Positions 44,107 to 53,186 of a stretch of DNA of 64,000 nt are shown piece after piece. Under the pieces are notes generated by a model. That model saw only the letters and a program-made list of their open reading frames with translations, was not told the DNA's origin and made no database searches. The first letter of the stretch is position 1, and each line of letters starts with the position of its first letter. Both the position numbers and the translations under genes were made by a program. The DNA is from Devosia rhizoryzae (GTDB lineage Bacteria; Pseudomonadota; Alphaproteobacteria; Rhizobiales; Devosiaceae): the NCBI RefSeq assembly GCF_016698665.1, contig NZ_CP068046.1, positions 3,348,001 to 3,412,000 of the forward strand, written 5' to 3'.

Positions 44107-45423
44107 TCAGAGATAGCCCAGCATGCGGTCCTGCTCCTGGCGCAGGGCGTAGAGACGGGTAAAGGTGTCGGGCTGGGCGTTGGCGCGGGTGAGGAGCTCG
44201 CCGATCTTGATCGGGGCCGTGACGACCCCGCCTTCGAGGAGGCCGACGGGCAATGCGCCCTGGGCGCGGGCTTCGTCGGCGCGCATGGCGTAGGAGCGGT
44301 AGGAGGTTTCACCGATCGCGTCGAGGCTGTCGCCGGGCTTGAGGTCGCGCTTGGCGACGGCGCAGACTTCGGCAACGGGGCGGGGCAGCGGGACCATGTC
44401 GGGCTTGCCATACATCATGATGCGCGCGGCGGTCAGCGGGACTTCGAGGCTCGTAAGGTGGTAGGGGCGGAAGAAGGCGTAGTAGGGACCGTGGCCGATA
44501 TGAAGATCGTCCATGCGCTCGATGATGCGCGGATGCTCGGCCTTGACGATGACGAAGACGCCCGGGGCGACGCCCTTGCCGATTGTGAAATCGACGACGC
44601 CGGAGCCGTTGAGAATGCCGCCATCGGATTTGGGGATCAGCACCTTGGCCATGTCGTCGCGATTGGTGGCGGGGCCGTGCATGCCGGGGATGTCGGGCAT
44701 GAGGCCGGTGGCATTGGCGATGGCGGTCATTTCGACGGCGGTCTTGGAGCCATCGACGAACTCGACCAGCATGCGCGGGTTCATGTTGCGGCGGGTGGCT
44801 TCTTCCCGGTAGTCGTCGGGGACGGCGGAATGTTTGAGCGGATTGTTCTTGCCCTTGCCGGCGGCGACGATGTCGAGGCCGAGGGCGGAGACGAATTCGA
44901 TCAGCTCCATGCAGGAGCTCGGTTCATCGCCGGCGCCGACGGAATAAACGACGCCGAGGCGATCGGCCTGGGCCTTGAGGTAGGGTCCGATGGTGACGTC
45001 GGCTTCGACATTCATCATCACCAGATGCTTGCCGTGTTCCATGGCCATGAGGTCGTAATCGGCGGCGACGCCAGGCTTGCCGGTAGCGTCGATGACAACA
45101 TCGATATTGGGCGTGGTAACAAGGGTTTCGGCGGAGGTGATGGCGATCTTGCCCGCTTCGATGGCAGCGGTCGCGGCGGCGGGGCTGTCGGCGGTCCTGC
45201 CCTTGCTGTCGTCACCATAAGCGATAGTCATGGCGTCGAGCGCAGTGTGCGGGCGGCGGGTGGCAATGGCGGCCATTTCGATGCCGGCCATCAACGACAT
45301 CTGGGTGACGAGATCTGTGCCCATTTCGCCCGAGCCGATGACCCCGACGCGGATGGTTTTGCCCTCTGCGGCACGGGCGGCGAGGTCGCGGGCGATGCCG
45401 GTCAGGGCGATTTTGGCGGGCAT
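44107..45423 (-). CDS. Rossmann-fold oxidoreductase with C-terminal SAF domain
   Basis: A 438-residue protein. The NAD-binding motif VGVIGSGEMGTDLV lies near residue 25, followed by DVVIDATGKPGVAADYDLMA in the style of homoserine dehydrogenase-like proteins, and a SAF domain at about 335-420 (AKRDLKPGDSLDAIGE). I recall such SAF-fused dehydrogenases in sugar-acid or tetrose metabolism, but no substrate can be deduced here. The ATG at 45423 follows no strong SD. Confidence 0.75.
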   Translation of the reverse strand: MPAKIALTGIARDLAARAAEGKTIRVGVIGSGEMGTDLVTQMSLMAGIEMAAIATRRPHTALDAMTIAYGDDSKGRTADSPAAATAAIEAGKIAITSAETLVTTPNIDVVIDATGKPGVAADYDLMAMEHGKHLVMMNVEADVTIGPYLKAQADRLGVVYSVGAGDEPSSCMELIEFVSALGLDIVAAGKGKNNPLKHSAVPDDYREEATRRNMNPRMLVEFVDGSKTAVEMTAIANATGLMPDIPGMHGPATNRDDMAKVLIPKSDGGILNGSGVVDFTIGKGVAPGVFVIVKAEHPRIIERMDDLHIGHGPYYAFFRPYHLTSLEVPLTAARIMMYGKPDMVPLPRPVAEVCAVAKRDLKPGDSLDAIGETSYRSYAMRADEARAQGALPVGLLEGGVVTAPIKIGELLTRANAQPDTFTRLYALRQEQDRMLGYL

Positions 45424-45590
45424 GGCGGTTCCGATCTTGTGGTCGGGTTGCGATAAACCGCGCGGCTGGCTGCGGCAAGCGTTTAGCAGATTTACGCGCG
45501 GCGGAGCAGGACGGATCAGACTTAGCGATTTCTAAACCGTTCCTCACGAATATGACTTTCGGAGAATGCTCCGGGGGAAAAGCCATAATC

Positions 45591-45881
45591 ATGGCCAAGC
45601 AGAGCCTGAGGAAGATCGCCTTGCCGGCGGTCATCGACCTCGATGCCATCGATGGAATTCGCGACACGCTGATCGACGCCCTCGAAGAGGGATCGGTGAG
45701 CGTGGCCGGCGGCGTCGTCGAGCGGGTATCGACCAATGCGCTCATGCTTCTTGTCAGTGCGGCCGAGACCGCGCGGCGACACCAGTTCGATTTTACTATT
45801 GAAGCGCCGAGCGCGGCGATGACTGCCGCGATCGAGCGGCTGGGCTTGGGCGCCCAGTTTTCAGGGATGATGAGACAATGA
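45591..45881 (+). CDS. STAS-domain protein at head of che cluster (CheS-like candidate)
   Basis: A 96-residue single STAS domain: ALPAVIDLDAIDGIRDTLIDAL, then GGVVERVSTNALMLLVSAAETA. In Sinorhizobium a small protein of about 97 residues, CheS, is encoded before cheY1-cheA and helps CheA drain phosphate from CheY1. Position, size and the 4-nt overlap with cheY fit this, but I base the match on context more than sequence. The ATG at 45591 follows GGGGGA at slightly long spacing. Confidence 0.75.
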   Translation: MAKQSLRKIALPAVIDLDAIDGIRDTLIDALEEGSVSVAGGVVERVSTNALMLLVSAAETARRHQFDFTIEAPSAAMTAAIERLGLGAQFSGMMRQ

Positions 45882-46243
45882 CCTTGCGCGTACTGACGGT
45901 TGATGACAGCCGCACCATTCTGGCCATGCTGCACCATACTTTGAGCAATGCCGGGTTCGAGGTGCTGCAGGCCGAGGACGGCAGGCAGGGGCTCGACATG
46001 CTCAAGACCGAGACCGTGGACGTGGTGATCACCGACATCAACATGCCGGTGATGGATGGCATCGAGTTCATCCGCAAAGTGCGCGCCACCGGCCAGCACA
46101 ATTCGCTGCCGATCCTGATCCTCACCACCGAGACCTCGCAGGACAAGCGCGACCAGGGCAAGGCTGCGGGCGGCACCGGCTGGATCGTGAAGCCTTTCGA
46201 CCCCGAAAAACTCATCTCCGTCATCCATCGCGTAGTCCACTAA
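45878..46243 (+). CDS. CheY-type response regulator 1
   Basis: A 121-residue single receiver domain. Acidic pocket VDDS (residues 8-11), phospho-acceptor Asp53 in VVITDINMPVMDG, Thr in LTTET and Lys in IVKPFD. Lying directly before cheA, it corresponds in position to rhizobial CheY1, a phosphate sink rather than the motor regulator; that function is inference. Confidence 0.88.
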   Translation: MTLRVLTVDDSRTILAMLHHTLSNAGFEVLQAEDGRQGLDMLKTETVDVVITDINMPVMDGIEFIRKVRATGQHNSLPILILTTETSQDKRDQGKAAGGTGWIVKPFDPEKLISVIHRVVH

Positions 46244-46276
46244 GCGCAACAAACCCAGAAGGGTTGGGCGGTTCGC

Positions 46277-48586
46277 ATGAGCGATCTCGACGATTTCAAG
46301 GCCACCTATTTCGACGAATGCTCCGAGCTCCTGACGGCGCTCGAGGAGGAATTCGCGGCGATCGAGGCGGGTGAGCGCGACAGCGACCGGCTCAATGCCG
46401 TGTTCCGGGCCATTCACTCGATCAAGGGTGGCGCCGGGGCGTTCGGCTTTAGCGCGCTTGTGGGCTTCGCCCATGCCTATGAAACGCTGCTCGATTACGT
46501 GCGCGACGGGCGGGTGGAACTGACCGACGAGGTGGTGAGCCTTTGCATCCGCGCCAATGACATTGTCGCCGATCATGTCAATGCGGCACAGACCGGCGAG
46601 GCCCTCGACGCCGATTATGGCGCCGAGGAAAAGGCGCGCTTCGATGGGCTGGCGCGCGGGGACAGCGGCGAGGATGACGAGGGCGGCGAGCCACTCGAAG
46701 ACTTCGATATCGATTTTACCCCGGTGATGGTCAATCTGGGCCATGCCGAGGGCGAGGCTGCGGTCGAGGACGTGTTCGACGTGCCGCCGATGGCGCCGGC
46801 GGAGGGAAGCTGGGAAATCCGCTTCACGCCGCATCGGGCACTTTACGCCCGCGCCAATGATCCGCTGCTGCTGTTCCGCGAGCTCGCGGCCCTGGGCACG
46901 ATGCGGGTCAAGGCGCGCATGGGGCAGGTGCCGCCGCTTTCGGATTTCGAGCCGTTTGCGGTTTATTGCTCATGGGAAATCTCGCTCAGCGAGCCAAGCC
47001 TTACCGAGGCGCAGATCCGCGAAGTGTTCGAATTCGTCGATGGCGATTGCGATATCGCGATCACCCAGGCGGGTGCGGTGCCGGCGGCTGACCTCGAGGC
47101 GATGGAAGAGGATCTGCTGGCCGATGCCGGCGAGGCGGACCTTTCCAGCCTCCTGGCGCTGACCGAAGACGAAATGGCGATGCCGGAGCCCGAGGCGGGG
47201 ATTGCATCGCTGCTCGATTTTGCGCCGGAGCCAAAGCCGGTCGCAGCGAGCAAGCAGGACCGGTTCGAGGAAGCGCCGTCGCTAAGCTTTGCCGATCTTG
47301 CCGCAACGATCGCGCCGACGCCGGCTACAGCGCCCAAGCCGGTGGCGGTGGCACCCAAGGCGATGGTGCCGGCCAATAGCGATGGCGAAGAAAGCCATCG
47401 CAGCAATGGCGTGCAGTCGATCCGCGTCGACCTCGACAAGGTCGACCGCGTGGTCAACATGGTGGGTGAACTGGTCATCACCCAGTCCATGCTGACCCAG
47501 CAGATGGATGAGACGCTGCGCGCGCGCTACACCGAACTGGTGCGCGGGCTCGAAGTGCTAGCGCAGACGACGCGCGGGCTGCAGGACTCGGTCATGGCGA
47601 TCCGCGCGCAACCGGTGAAATCGGTGTTTTCGCGCATGCCGCGCCTGGTCCGCGAACTGGCGACGAAAACGTCCAAGAAGATCAAGCTCGAAACGATCGG
47701 CGAGAATACCGAAATCGACAAGACGGTGATCGAGCAGCTGTCCGACCCGCTGACGCATATGATCCGCAATTCGGCTGACCATGGCATTGAAAGCCCGGAA
47801 AAGCGCCTCGCAGCCGGCAAGTCGGAGACCGGCACGATCCGGCTTTCGGCGGAGCAGGCGGGCGGCAATATTCTCATTATCGTTGAGGATGATGGCGCCG
47901 GGATCAATCGCGAGCGCGTGCTCAAGCTTGCGCGCGACAAGGGGATCGTGGCGCCGGACTTTACGCCAAGCGACGAGCAGATCGACCAGCTGATCTTTGC
48001 GCCGGGTTTTTCAACTGCCGAAGCGGTGAGCGATATTTCCGGCCGCGGCGTCGGCATGGACGTGGTCCTCTCCAACATCAAGAAGATCGGCGGTTCCGTC
48101 CATGTCCGTTCTTGGACCGGCAAGGGCTGCCGGATGACCTTGCGCCTGCCGCTGACGCTGGCGGTGCTTGATGTCATGCTGGTCAAGGTCGGGGAGTCGC
48201 CATATGTCGTGCCGCTTTCTTCGATCGTTGAAACCATGCAGTGCTCGCGCGCCAGCTTCGAGCGCGTGCCATCGGGTGGCCGCGTGCTGCAGGTGCGGGG
48301 CGAATATGTGCAGGTGATCGACCTCGGCAAACGCTTCGGGCTGGCCAAGCCGACCGGCACCGCGGACCAGTTCGTGGTGCTGTGCGAGAGCGAGGGCAGC
48401 CAGAAGGTGGCGCTCGTGGTCGACGACATCATCGGCCAGCAACAGGTGGTGATCAAATCGCTCGAGGAAAATTTCGAGCGCGTCGAAGGCATCGCCGGCG
48501 GCACGATCCTGGGCGATGGCAATGTGGCGCTGATCGTCGACGTGCAGGGGCTGCGCACGACGCATCTGCACCAGAACGCGGCTTAA
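46277..48586 (+). CDS. cheA: Chemotaxis histidine kinase CheA
   Basis: A 769-residue CheA. P1: phospho-histidine His47 in AIHSIKGGAGAFGF. A long acidic linker/P2 region spans about 115-370, with Pro/Ala-rich spacers. P3 dimerisation begins near VDLDKVDRVVNMVGELVI. P4 kinase boxes: N box LTHMIRNSADHGIESPEKR, G1 VEDDGAGI, G2 DISGRGVGMDVV. The C-terminal P5 CheW-like domain binds CheW and receptors. It lies 33 nt after cheY. Confidence 0.95.
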   Translation: MSDLDDFKATYFDECSELLTALEEEFAAIEAGERDSDRLNAVFRAIHSIKGGAGAFGFSALVGFAHAYETLLDYVRDGRVELTDEVVSLCIRANDIVADHVNAAQTGEALDADYGAEEKARFDGLARGDSGEDDEGGEPLEDFDIDFTPVMVNLGHAEGEAAVEDVFDVPPMAPAEGSWEIRFTPHRALYARANDPLLLFRELAALGTMRVKARMGQVPPLSDFEPFAVYCSWEISLSEPSLTEAQIREVFEFVDGDCDIAITQAGAVPAADLEAMEEDLLADAGEADLSSLLALTEDEMAMPEPEAGIASLLDFAPEPKPVAASKQDRFEEAPSLSFADLAATIAPTPATAPKPVAVAPKAMVPANSDGEESHRSNGVQSIRVDLDKVDRVVNMVGELVITQSMLTQQMDETLRARYTELVRGLEVLAQTTRGLQDSVMAIRAQPVKSVFSRMPRLVRELATKTSKKIKLETIGENTEIDKTVIEQLSDPLTHMIRNSADHGIESPEKRLAAGKSETGTIRLSAEQAGGNILIIVEDDGAGINRERVLKLARDKGIVAPDFTPSDEQIDQLIFAPGFSTAEAVSDISGRGVGMDVVLSNIKKIGGSVHVRSWTGKGCRMTLRLPLTLAVLDVMLVKVGESPYVVPLSSIVETMQCSRASFERVPSGGRVLQVRGEYVQVIDLGKRFGLAKPTGTADQFVVLCESEGSQKVALVVDDIIGQQQVVIKSLEENFERVEGIAGGTILGDGNVALIVDVQGLRTTHLHQNAA

Positions 48587-48664
48587 GAGATTGGCGTCAT
48601 TTGGACGCTAGAGTGTGTATCGAGTTGAGTGAGGCGCCCAGAAGGGCGTGAAGGGGCTAAAACA

Positions 48665-49153
48665 ATGGAAGCGTTGAGCCTTCGGGACGATCTGGGTGAT
48701 CGTGCCGCAGCCGCCGGGCAGAACAGCCTGCAACTGATCGCCTTTTCCATCGGCGAACAGACCTATGGTGTCGAGATCACCACGGTGCGCGAAATCCGCG
48801 CCTGGAACGGGGCGACGCCGCTGCCCAATACGCGCGAATATGTGCGCGGGGTCATCAACCTGCGCGGCACGATCGTGCCGATCTTCGACCTGCGCGCCCG
48901 CTTTGGCGATGGCCAGACCTCGCCGACCAAGAACCATGTCGTCGTGGTGATGAGCGTGGGCGACAAGTGGGTCGGGATTTTGGTGGATGCGGTGAGCGAT
49001 ATCCTGACCGTCAATCGCGACGACATCCACAATGTGCCGGAAGGCAATTCTATCGACACCGAGCTGCTCAACGGCATCGTGACGCATGAGAGCCGCATGG
49101 TGGGGCTGATCGACCTCCAAGCCGTGGTGTCGGGTGCAAAGGCAGACGCTTAG
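48665..49153 (+). CDS. cheW: Chemotaxis adaptor CheW
   Basis: A 162-residue CheW: LQLIAFSIGEQTYGVEITTVREI, PLPNTREYVRGVINLRGTIVPIFDLRARFG and GILVDAVSDILTV, all standard. It couples receptors to CheA. The ATG at 48665 is chosen; an upstream in-frame ATG at 48629 gives an unlikely basic extension. A terminator follows 33 nt downstream. Confidence 0.94.
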   Translation: MEALSLRDDLGDRAAAAGQNSLQLIAFSIGEQTYGVEITTVREIRAWNGATPLPNTREYVRGVINLRGTIVPIFDLRARFGDGQTSPTKNHVVVVMSVGDKWVGILVDAVSDILTVNRDDIHNVPEGNSIDTELLNGIVTHESRMVGLIDLQAVVSGAKADA

Positions 49154-49186
49154 CGGTTTGTTGCTATCCAGCTGAGGATGGATGAA

Positions 49187-49214
49187 GGGGCGCCTTGGGC
49201 GCCCTTTTTGTTTT
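49187..49214 (+). terminator. Intrinsic terminator after cheW
   Basis: GGGCGCC pairs with GGCGCCC around a 3-nt loop and is followed by TTTTTGTTTT. It splits the che cluster into a cheYAW unit and the later cheD-mcp-RBY unit. Confidence 0.88.
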
Positions 49215-49234
49215 CGATCTAGCTACAACCACGG

Positions 49235-49303
49235 TGTCATCCCCGCGCAGGCGGGGATCCATCCTGAGATCTCAAGATGGGCCCCGGCTCAAGGCCGGGG
49301 TGA
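49235..49303. repeat. Palindromic repeat with ATCCCCGC/GCGGGGAT hairpin
   Basis: GTCATCCCCG and CCGGGGTGAC form outer arms; inside are ATCCCCGCGCAGGCGGGGAT and CCCCGGCTCAAGGCCGGGG hairpins. This is a common dispersed palindrome type in proteobacteria (from memory). It directly precedes the DNA ligase gene. Confidence 0.7.
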
Positions 49304-49363
49304 CAGCTGGTGGATGGGCAACATCGGGGCCTTTCCTTCGTTATATGATCGGAGGACCGCCCG

Positions 49364-50401
49364 ATGCCCGATCTTGATTTTATTGCGCCCATGGAAGCCA
49401 AGCTTGTGACCGAGCTGCCGGACGGGGAGGGGTGGCAGTTTGAGCCGAAGTGGGATGGGTTTCGGTGCATTGCGGTCAAGGATGGTGCTTCTACGGCACT
49501 GTTTGCGAAGTCGGGCAAGGATCTGGGGCGGTATTTTCCCGAGGTCCTGGCGCTGATCGAAAAACTGCCGGCCAAACGGTTCGTGCTGGATGGCGAATTG
49601 CTGGTGACGGTGGATGGCGTTGCCTCGTTCGATGATCTGCAACAGCGTCTCCATCCGGCGGAGAGCCGGATCCGGAAATTGTCAAAGGAAACGCCGGCGC
49701 TGCTGGTGGTGTTCGATCTCCTCGTGGATGGGAAATCCGACCTGACCGCTAAGCCGCTCAAGGAGCGGCGGCAGCGGCTCGAGACATTCTTGGGTAAGTT
49801 AAGCGACGTCGCCGGCCTGCGGCTGTCGCCGGTAGGCCGGGACGTGGAGGAAGCGCGGGGCTGGTTCGAGCATCTGAGCCAAGAGCTCGATGGCATTATC
49901 TGCAAGCGGTTGGATGGACCCTATAAGAGCGGCGAGCGTGCCATGCTCAAGGTCAAGCGCATCCGCTCGGCCGATTGCGTGGTGGGCGGCTTTCGCTACG
50001 GGACCGGCAGCGATGAGGTCGGTTCGCTCTTGCTCGGGTTTTTCAATGCGGAGGGCAAGCTCGACCATGTCGGCTTTACCTCAGCCATTTCTGCCAGCGA
50101 AAAGCCGGCGCTGACCAAAAAGCTAGAAAAGCTCAAGGGTGGGTCGGGATTTACCGGTGATGCGCCGGGCGGGCCGAGCCGCTGGTCGACGGAGCGGTCC
50201 AGCGAATGGGTGCCGCTCATGACCGAGCTTGTAGTTGAAGTCTCCTACGACCAGATCACCGGCAACCGCTTCCGCCATGGCACGCGGCTCTTGCGCTGGC
50301 GGCCCGACAAGGCGCCGGAGCAATGCACGTTCGAGCAATTGGCCGAGCCGGTCGATCCGGATGCGGTGATCAGGGCGGTGGTGGCGCCCGAAGCGCGTTA
50401 G
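49364..50401 (+). CDS. ATP-dependent DNA ligase (LigC/LigD-ligase-domain type)
   Basis: A 345-residue ligase. Motif I is EPKWDGFRC with catalytic Lys29; motif III is FVLDGELLV; motif IV DGIICKRLDGPYKSG; motif V MLKVKRIRSADCVVGG; an OB-fold domain follows (about 215-345). Such stand-alone ligases accompany bacterial Ku or repair systems; no Ku gene is in the window. It sits within the chemotaxis cluster, after a terminator and a repeat, so it looks inserted. Confidence 0.9.
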   Translation: MPDLDFIAPMEAKLVTELPDGEGWQFEPKWDGFRCIAVKDGASTALFAKSGKDLGRYFPEVLALIEKLPAKRFVLDGELLVTVDGVASFDDLQQRLHPAESRIRKLSKETPALLVVFDLLVDGKSDLTAKPLKERRQRLETFLGKLSDVAGLRLSPVGRDVEEARGWFEHLSQELDGIICKRLDGPYKSGERAMLKVKRIRSADCVVGGFRYGTGSDEVGSLLLGFFNAEGKLDHVGFTSAISASEKPALTKKLEKLKGGSGFTGDAPGGPSRWSTERSSEWVPLMTELVVEVSYDQITGNRFRHGTRLLRWRPDKAPEQCTFEQLAEPVDPDAVIRAVVAPEAR

Positions 50402-50411
50402 CGCGACGCGT

Positions 50412-50765
50412 CTAGAACAGCTCGGCTTCGCCGTGCATCTGGTGGGCGGCGATGCCGGAGAGGGCGGGGACGCGCAGTTCGTCGAGCGTCAGGCTGGCCC
50501 AGATCTCGTCATAGACGCTGTCGGGTGCGGTGGGCGGAAGGAGCGCGAACTGGCGCACGGCCAAAGCCATGTTATGGCAGCGCTGCTCGATGCGGTCCTG
50601 GCCCTGGAGGGCGGTGATGATCAGCTGCACGGCTTCGCGGACGGTGGGGTCCTTGCCAACCTTGTTGTCGGCAAGGATTTCCAGCGCTTCGGTGATGCCT
50701 TCGAGCATGGACGCGGTTTGCCGCGCGGTCTCGTCCAGTTCGCGTGCAAGCTTTTGCAATGACAT
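50412..50765 (-). CDS. Small helical protein in che cluster, unknown function (CheT-like candidate)
   Basis: A 117-residue, mostly helical protein on the reverse strand between the ligase and cheD. It begins MSLQKLARELDETARQTASM and ends GEAELF, echoing the DDIELF end of the neighbouring CheD. Rhizobial clusters carry a small protein, CheT, near cheD; size and place are compatible, but strand and sequence are not decisive. I do not recognise a domain. The start is the ATG at 50765. Confidence 0.6.
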   Translation of the reverse strand: MSLQKLARELDETARQTASMLEGITEALEILADNKVGKDPTVREAVQLIITALQGQDRIEQRCHNMALAVRQFALLPPTAPDSVYDEIWASLTLDELRVPALSGIAAHQMHGEAELF

Positions 50766-50862
50766 TGCGGTTGATCCTAGCCCCCAGTCCGACAACCCTA
50801 TCGTTCTATTCCTAAACCGCTTGTTGCCAAGGAGGGCAGCTGCGTGTGCCTCGTATGTCTTG

Positions 50863-50879
50863 GTTAGCGTTTGGCTAAC
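50863..50879. promoter_or_regulatory. 17-bp inverted repeat upstream of cheD
   Basis: GTTAGC and GCTAAC are perfect inverted arms around GTTTG. The site lies in the 167-nt divergent region between the small reverse gene and cheD and is a plausible operator. Confidence 0.4.
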
Positions 50880-50932
50880 GAGTTTACCGCTACGATCCGA
50901 AGTAATTCGTTCGCACCAGGTATTCGCGACCA

Positions 50933-51523
50933 ATGGCCCTGACTAACTCCCTGCCACCCGAATTCGACCGCGGGGTGGTAACGACCGTACACCAGGGCGA
51001 CTGCCACGTGTCCAACGCTCCCGATGTCACCTTTTCGACCGTGCTCGGCTCGTGCATTTCGGCCTGCGTGCGGGACCGTGTCGCCAATATCGGCGGCATG
51101 AACCACTTCCTTCTGGCCGAGCAGTCGGGTTCTGCCAAGGACCGCTATGGGGCGTCTGCCCGCTATGGCGCCTTTGCCATGGAACAGCTGATCAACAAGG
51201 TCTTGAGCCAGGGCAGCGGCAGGAAGGGCAATCTCGAGATCAAGATCTTTGGTGGCGGCAAGATCAACTCGGCGCTCGACGACGTGGGCGCCAAGAACAT
51301 CGAATTCGTGCGCCAGTTTCTGTCGCTTGAAGGCTATGCCGTCACCAGTGAAGACCTGGGCGGTACCTATGCCCGAAGGGTGCTGTTCAAGCCCCATTCC
51401 GGCCGCGCTTTTGTTAAACGTCTCGATAGCGACATGAACGCCAATCTTGCGCGTGAAGAAGAAGCAATTGCGCGCCGCCGTGTTGTCGTGCCGGCGCCGG
51501 TGGACGATATCGAGCTGTTCTAG
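50933..51523 (+). CDS. cheD: Chemoreceptor glutamine deamidase CheD
   Basis: A 196-residue CheD. The catalytic cysteine is in [14 protein letters not shown] (near residue 41) and the histidine in [11 protein letters not shown] (near residue 58); [28 protein letters not shown] and [10 protein letters not shown] are conserved. It deamidates receptor glutamines and modulates methylation. It opens the second half of the che cluster. Confidence 0.93.
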   Translation: MALTNSLPPEFDRGVVTTVHQGDCHVSNAPDVTFSTVLGSCISACVRDRVANIGGMNHFLLAEQSGSAKDRYGASARYGAFAMEQLINKVLSQGSGRKGNLEIKIFGGGKINSALDDVGAKNIEFVRQFLSLEGYAVTSEDLGGTYARRVLFKPHSGRAFVKRLDSDMNANLAREEEAIARRRVVVPAPVDDIELF

Positions 51524-51573
51524 CTTCAACACTTGCCCAAGTGTTACTTGGCCGGGTCGAACTACACTCTTGG

Positions 51574-51581
51574 TTAACCAT
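51574..51581 (+). promoter_or_regulatory. CtrA-like half-site TTAACCAT
   Basis: TTAACCAT, matching the alphaproteobacterial CtrA recognition octamer as I recall it, 21 nt before the receptor gene at 51603. CtrA commonly controls motility genes in this class. One octamer alone is weak evidence. Confidence 0.35.
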
Positions 51582-51602
51582 AATCCGGCTAGGGTTTTCG
51601 CT

Positions 51603-53153
51603 ATGTCGGACAATGCCGCAAAACTCCACGATTCGCGCCCGCTTGGCGGGGGGCTCCGGCTCGCGCTCCAGGCGTCCGGGATGTGGCTTTTCGGCAGCGC
51701 CGTGGGTGTCGGCCTGTTGCTGGCAATGGGGCCGGGGCCGGGATGGTTCGCTGCGGTCGGCAGCATTTGTGGGCTCGCCACCGCCGGAACGATCGGCGCG
51801 GCTTTGCTGGCGGATCGTAAGGAAACCCAGCATCTTGCAGCCTTGGCGCGGGCGGCGGGCCTGAGCGACCGTCCGGACGACCGGCTCACCATGGCCCACA
51901 TCGTCCGTCGCCTGGGCGATCGGCTAGAGCGGGCCAGCCATTTTCGTGCGGCGCTCGGCACGATGGAGACAGCGACGGTTGTTGTCGATGAAAAGGGCGC
52001 GCTTTTGGCGGTAAGCCAGGGTGCCGAGCGGCTGGTGCCGGGCCTCCATGAAGGCGAGACGCTGGATCGTCTGTTCGGCAAGGGTTATCTCGAGAGCGGC
52101 GGCGGTGCACCGGCCGAGAGCATGGTGCTGATGGGCGGGCGGCGCTTTTCCATGCTGCGCCGCAATCTGCCGTCGGGGCGCTATGTGCTCGAGTTCAAGC
52201 CGGCGGGCAATTACCTCGAAGACGATGAATTCGATGCGCTGCTGGGCGCGCTGGCGACGGGGCAGCTGAGCTTTCGCTTCGAAGGCGTGGCGCACAAGCC
52301 GGCGCTTGCCGCCTTCAACGAGGGGCTGGAGCGGCTCGACCAGGGGCTGATGCAGTTGCGCGGCGTCTTGTCAGGGCGCGTGGAGACATTGGGCGACGCC
52401 GATTTGCCGCTCGCCGACGAAGCCAAGGACGTGCTCGATCTTCTGGCGCTGGTCGAGGATCGGCAGCGCGAGGAAGAAGCGGTTCGCGACGGGCTCGAGG
52501 ACAAGCTCGGGGCGGTCAAGGACCTGTTGCGCCAGTTCGAGGCACGGGCTGCCGAGCTCGAGGCCAAGGGCGAAACCGGCAGGCAGGCCTTGGCGGCGGG
52601 GGTGGAGCGGATGGCGGCGCTGGAAAGCGCGCTTGCTGCAGCCGACCAACGGGCCGCCGATGCGCGGGCCATGGCAGTGCAAGCCGATAGTGCAGCAGGG
52701 CGCACGCGGGCGCTGGTGAGCGAGATTGCGCGGATGACGCAGGAAATCGACACCATGACGGCCAGCATCGAGGACGTGTCGTTCCGCACCAATCTTCTGG
52801 CGCTGAATGCGGCCGTTGAAGCGGCGCGGGCGGGCGAAAAGGGCGCGGGCTTTGCCGTGGTTGCCGATGAAGTGCGGCAGCTGGCGCAGGCCACCAATCG
52901 CTCGGCCAAGGAAATCCGCGTCATTGCCGACAAGGGCCGGGCGCAGGCACGCATCGGGCTTGGTGAAGCGGTGGAACTGCAAAAAATCACTGCGGCGCTC
53001 CAGGATAGTTTACGCAATCTAAGCAATGATCGCCCCAATATTGGTGCAGACGAGAGCAATGGGGCGGTGCAGATGCGCCCCGTTGCTGTTGATCAGCCCA
53101 AGAGCAGCGCGATTGGCCGGGGGGCCGGCTTGTTGCGGCGGGCGGCAGGCTAG
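51603..53153 (+). CDS. Methyl-accepting chemotaxis protein within the che operon (short, PAS-like)
   Basis: A 516-residue receptor-like protein. Two hydrophobic stretches at about 25-70 leave almost no periplasmic loop; a PAS-like region follows ([25 protein letters not shown], about 120-210), then coiled coil and the signalling tip [36 protein letters not shown]. The C-terminal signalling arm is short, and the chain ends [12 protein letters not shown] without the DWxEF tail of the other receptors. It probably senses an internal signal. Confidence 0.85.
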   Translation: MSDNAAKLHDSRPLGGGLRLALQASGMWLFGSAVGVGLLLAMGPGPGWFAAVGSICGLATAGTIGAALLADRKETQHLAALARAAGLSDRPDDRLTMAHIVRRLGDRLERASHFRAALGTMETATVVVDEKGALLAVSQGAERLVPGLHEGETLDRLFGKGYLESGGGAPAESMVLMGGRRFSMLRRNLPSGRYVLEFKPAGNYLEDDEFDALLGALATGQLSFRFEGVAHKPALAAFNEGLERLDQGLMQLRGVLSGRVETLGDADLPLADEAKDVLDLLALVEDRQREEEAVRDGLEDKLGAVKDLLRQFEARAAELEAKGETGRQALAAGVERMAALESALAAADQRAADARAMAVQADSAAGRTRALVSEIARMTQEIDTMTASIEDVSFRTNLLALNAAVEAARAGEKGAGFAVVADEVRQLAQATNRSAKEIRVIADKGRAQARIGLGEAVELQKITAALQDSLRNLSNDRPNIGADESNGAVQMRPVAVDQPKSSAIGRGAGLLRRAAG

Positions 53154-53186
53154 CCGGTTCTTTGCCCGGCGCAGAGGGGTAGTTGC

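Noticed and set aside
45212..46834. Minus-strand open frame of 540 codons over the start of the che cluster
   Set aside because: Crosses two real genes and their promoters and has no recognisable domain.
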